From contig JAFZAB010000048.1 in the NCBI GenBank assembly GCA_017548425.1, positions 1 through 45,051 on the forward strand: 45,051 nucleotides of DNA, read 5' to 3'. The notes below the pieces were generated by a model. The model had not been told where the DNA came from. It did not search any database and saw only the letters and a list, made by a program, of their open reading frames with translations. Origin of the DNA: Victivallales bacterium. Lineage in GTDB: Bacteria > Verrucomicrobiota > Lentisphaeria > Oligosphaerales > Oligosphaeraceae. Of this stretch, positions 42,860 to 45,051 are shown one piece after another. Both the position numbers and the translations under genes were made by a program. The first letter of the stretch is position 1, and the number at the start of each line of letters is the position of its first letter.

Positions 42860-44596
42860 CTATTTCATCGCGCCGAATTTGCATGTTTGCACACACAGAC
42901 CACAGCCGATGCAAAGGCTTGAATTGACGGATGGCGCCGCTTTCGCGTCGCTCAACTCAATCGCAGGGCAGCCAAGCTTCAGGCAGGCCTTGCATTTCTT
43001 GCAGGCCGCCGTATCGACGGACGGTTTCGGGCCAAGCTGGCGGCGTTCCTTCAGAATACACGGAGCGCGAGAGATGATCAGCGTCATCTCATCGGCGGCC
43101 AACGACTCCTTCAAGACATCGTCAACTTGCTTCAAATCATACGGATTCACAACGCGAATCCGCTTGACGCCGCATGCTTCGGCGATTTTTTCAATCGACG
43201 CCTCAGCCGTCGGTTTGCCCATCAACGTACGACCCGTTCCAGGGTGGTCCTGATGGCCCGTCATGGCCGTCGTCCGGTTGTCAACGACAATCAGAATCGC
43301 CTTGCCTTGATTATAGACCATGTTCAGCAGGCCAGTCATGCCGGAATGGAAGAACGTCGAATCGCCGACGACGCCGACGACGGGACGTTTCTCTCCAGCC
43401 TGCACCATGCCGTGCGCCACCGTGAAACCGCCGCCCATGCACAGGATTGTATCCGTGCGGGACAATGGCGGGAAGACGCCAAGACTGTAGCAGCCGATGT
43501 CGCCCGTCACGATCACGTCGTATTTGGTCAGACCGAAGAAAATGCCGCGATGCGGGCAGCCGGCGCACAGCATCGGCGGACGGCCCGGCAGATCATTTGC
43601 ATCCGCAACAGGCGTTGCGACAGGAGCTTCCGCGCCTTCAAGGCGTGCCTTCACGCCTTGAATGACGATTGGCGTCAGTTCGCCGCAACGCGGCGTGACG
43701 TTTTTGCCGTCGCATGCGATGCCGAGCGATTTCACATGCTCTTCCAGAATCGGATCGCCTTCTTCAATCACGGCGATGCGATCCATGCGCGACGCGAAAT
43801 CACGAATCAGTTTGTCAGGAAACGGCCATGCCCAGCCAAGCTTCAGCACGGAGGCTTCCGGGAAGGCGTCCAGACAGTGCAACGCCGCGACGCTGGACGA
43901 GATGATGCCAAGCTTCGTTCCACGCTTAAACTCTTGGTTCAAAGTACTTCCACAAGCTTCTTCCGCCTGTGCGACCATGCGGTCCTCCACGTCACGACGC
44001 AACTTGCGGCCCCAAATCGGCAATGGGCAGAACTGTGACGGATTGTGCTCAAAAGCGGAATCCTTGCTCGCCTGCCGTTCGCCAACTTCGCATAGGAAGC
44101 GTGAATGGCTCACGCATGTCGTCGTCCGAATGATGACGGGGCAACGGTACTTTTCAGAAATATCGAACGCTTTCATCATGTATTCACGGCATTCGACGGC
44201 GCTGCCGGGCTCCAGAACGGGCAGTTTCGCCAACCGCGCATAATGGCGCGTGTCCTGCTCCGTCTGGGAGGAATTCATGCCGGGGTCGTCCGCAACGACG
44301 ATCACCATGCCGCCGACCACGCCGATGTAGGACAGCGTCATCATCGGATCCGCCGCCACATTCAGTCCGACCAGCTTCATCGTCACCATGCTTCGTGCGC
44401 CGCCGATCGCCGCGCCCGCCGCCGCTTCCATCGCCACTTTTTCGTTTGGCGACCATTCGCAGTACGGCCCGTCGTATTTCACGAGATTCTCAAGAATCTC
44501 CGTTGACGGCGTGCCCGGATATCCAAAAGCGGCGCGAACGCCAGCCTCCCACGCGCCTCGCGCCAACGCCTCATTGCCTGACAACAGCTTTTTCAT
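42860..44596 (-). CDS. iorA: Indolepyruvate ferredoxin oxidoreductase, alpha subunit
   Basis: 578 residues, normal for IorA. The enzyme oxidatively decarboxylates aryl pyruvates to aryl-acetyl-CoA with ferredoxin and thiamine diphosphate. The N-terminal pyrimidine domain shows GNEALARGAWEAGV and GYPGTPSTEI; the TPP-binding domain shows LCAGCPHRG and GDIGCYSLG. The C-terminus carries two cluster motifs, CKKCKACLKLGC and CIGCGLCVQTC. A beta subunit (iorB) is not in the window. Upstream lies paaK, which activates aryl acetates to CoA thioesters, so both serve aromatic amino acid catabolism. No strong ribosome site precedes the ATG. Confidence 0.95.
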   Translation of the reverse strand: MKKLLSGNEALARGAWEAGVRAAFGYPGTPSTEILENLVKYDGPYCEWSPNEKVAMEAAAGAAIGGARSMVTMKLVGLNVAADPMMTLSYIGVVGGMVIVVADDPGMNSSQTEQDTRHYARLAKLPVLEPGSAVECREYMMKAFDISEKYRCPVIIRTTTCVSHSRFLCEVGERQASKDSAFEHNPSQFCPLPIWGRKLRRDVEDRMVAQAEEACGSTLNQEFKRGTKLGIISSSVAALHCLDAFPEASVLKLGWAWPFPDKLIRDFASRMDRIAVIEEGDPILEEHVKSLGIACDGKNVTPRCGELTPIVIQGVKARLEGAEAPVATPVADANDLPGRPPMLCAGCPHRGIFFGLTKYDVIVTGDIGCYSLGVFPPLSRTDTILCMGGGFTVAHGMVQAGEKRPVVGVVGDSTFFHSGMTGLLNMVYNQGKAILIVVDNRTTAMTGHQDHPGTGRTLMGKPTAEASIEKIAEACGVKRIRVVNPYDLKQVDDVLKESLAADEMTLIISRAPCILKERRQLGPKPSVDTAACKKCKACLKLGCPAIELSDAKAAPSVNSSLCIGCGLCVQTCKFGAMK

Positions 44597-44631
44597 ATAT
44601 CTGATTCGTAGTTAGTTACAAATTATAAGAA

Positions 44632-44687
44632 TTTAGCTTTCAGCTTTTAGCTTTTAGCTCCGCAAAGCGGTTTGCTCCGCAAAGCGG
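44632..44687 (-). repeat. Hairpin plus heptamer element, copy 2 (2 x GCTCCGCAAAGCGG; 4 x TTTAGCT)
   Basis: On the minus strand, two copies of the palindrome CCGCTTTGCGG (44687-44657, 17-base spacing) are followed by four seven-base units of AGCTAAA type (44659-44632). The same order occurs on the plus strand at 20216-20257. It lies between paaK and iorA. Confidence 0.85.
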
Positions 44688-44688
44688 C

Positions 44689-45051
44689 TCACAGTTTCGG
44701 AACATCGACGCCGTCTTTCTGATAGAAGACACGTTTTGCCTTGCCTTCCGTCTGCGGCAGCGTGCCAGGAGCGAAGATGTCGCCGTCGGGCGAGAAACCA
44801 AGCGTCTCTTTCAACTGCTTCTCAACCATGTAACCCGTCACGCCTTTTTCGGCTTCGACTTCCACGCGGAGGTTCTTCACGCCGTTCACTTCGTTGATGA
44901 TCATGCGGTAGTTCGGCAGAACACCTTTGATCTTCAGAAGGGCCTGTTCGACCTGCGCGGGGAAGAAGTTGACGCCTTTGATGATGAGCATGTCGTCAAT
45001 ACGACCTTTGATCGTGTCGAGACGGACATGCGTACGGCCGCATTCGCAGCA
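44689..45051 (-). CDS. paaK: Phenylacetate-CoA ligase, C-terminal part (runs off the window)
   Basis: 121 residues are present; the N-terminal part lies beyond base 45051 and the frame is open to the end. CGRTHVRLDTIKGRIDDM followed by IKGVNFFPAQVE is the hallmark of PaaK-type AMP-forming ligases, which convert phenylacetate to phenylacetyl-CoA. The C-terminal domain ends with a Lys-bearing segment (GKAKRVFYQKDG), which supplies the catalytic lysine in the family. It is followed by iorA after a 92-base repeat element. Confidence 0.93.
   Translation of the reverse strand, partial: CCECGRTHVRLDTIKGRIDDMLIIKGVNFFPAQVEQALLKIKGVLPNYRMIINEVNGVKNLRVEVEAEKGVTGYMVEKQLKETLGFSPDGDIFAPGTLPQTEGKAKRVFYQKDGVDVPKL

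Overview
The window reads as a chromosomal segment of about 45 kb from a Gram-negative bacterium. It is probably from the PVC group, with Lentisphaerota or Verrucomicrobiota most likely. This is an inference. It rests on an Akkermansia-like pilus locus, a HlyD/M50 export cassette next to a giant YDG/MBG-repeat protein, two-membrane features (secretin, lipoproteins, periplasmic adaptors) and many intergenic short tandem repeats. No marker gene fixes the taxon.

Positions 1-12542 (+) hold one candidate system. It begins with the 3' part of a giant secreted protein built from YDG and MBG repeats. Its stop codon overlaps the start of a periplasmic adaptor. Then follow a GAF-like/HlyD membrane protein, a PqqD-like/M50 metalloprotease/HlyD membrane protein, and a membrane pseudokinase joined through a long charged coiled coil to a SUMF1-type domain. 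A dedicated surface-display or export apparatus is the simplest reading.

Positions 12600-17100 (+) carry tRNA-Ser(UGA), an overlapping pair of FAD-dependent oxidoreductase genes and a secreted acetyl xylan esterase-like enzyme. Positions 17250-23654 (+) carry an ECF sigma factor, a membrane anti-sigma candidate, a secreted protein, a CsgG-like protein and a very large secreted protein that repeats the CsgG-like module. Positions 23829-25608 (+) carry an MscS channel and mutM.

Positions 25650-30464 (-) carry a DUF1805 protein, a secreted protein with 30 cysteines in CC-x5 heptads, an alpha/beta hydrolase, mnmA, nadA and cysK. An AT-rich gap then leads to a Rpn-family nuclease gene (31007-32032, +). 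Its 3' end contains an internal ribosome site and start, and it is followed by a duplicated free-standing copy of that 3' end. This looks like a toxin with an intragenic antitoxin plus a second antitoxin copy.

Positions 32405-42760 (-) hold a type IV pilus / type II secretion-like assembly locus: GspE/PilB ATPase, PilP/GspC-like, PilO-like, PilM-PilN fusion and lipoprotein secretin. It is preceded by a lipoprotein with degenerate MEMO and AMMECR1 domains and by a class I methyltransferase. At the end (-) are iorA and a truncated paaK, for aryl-2-oxoacid catabolism.

Nine intergenic arrays with periods of 7, 9 or 10 bases at seven loci punctuate the window, some beside GC-rich hairpins. One locus splits what looks like a decayed gene.
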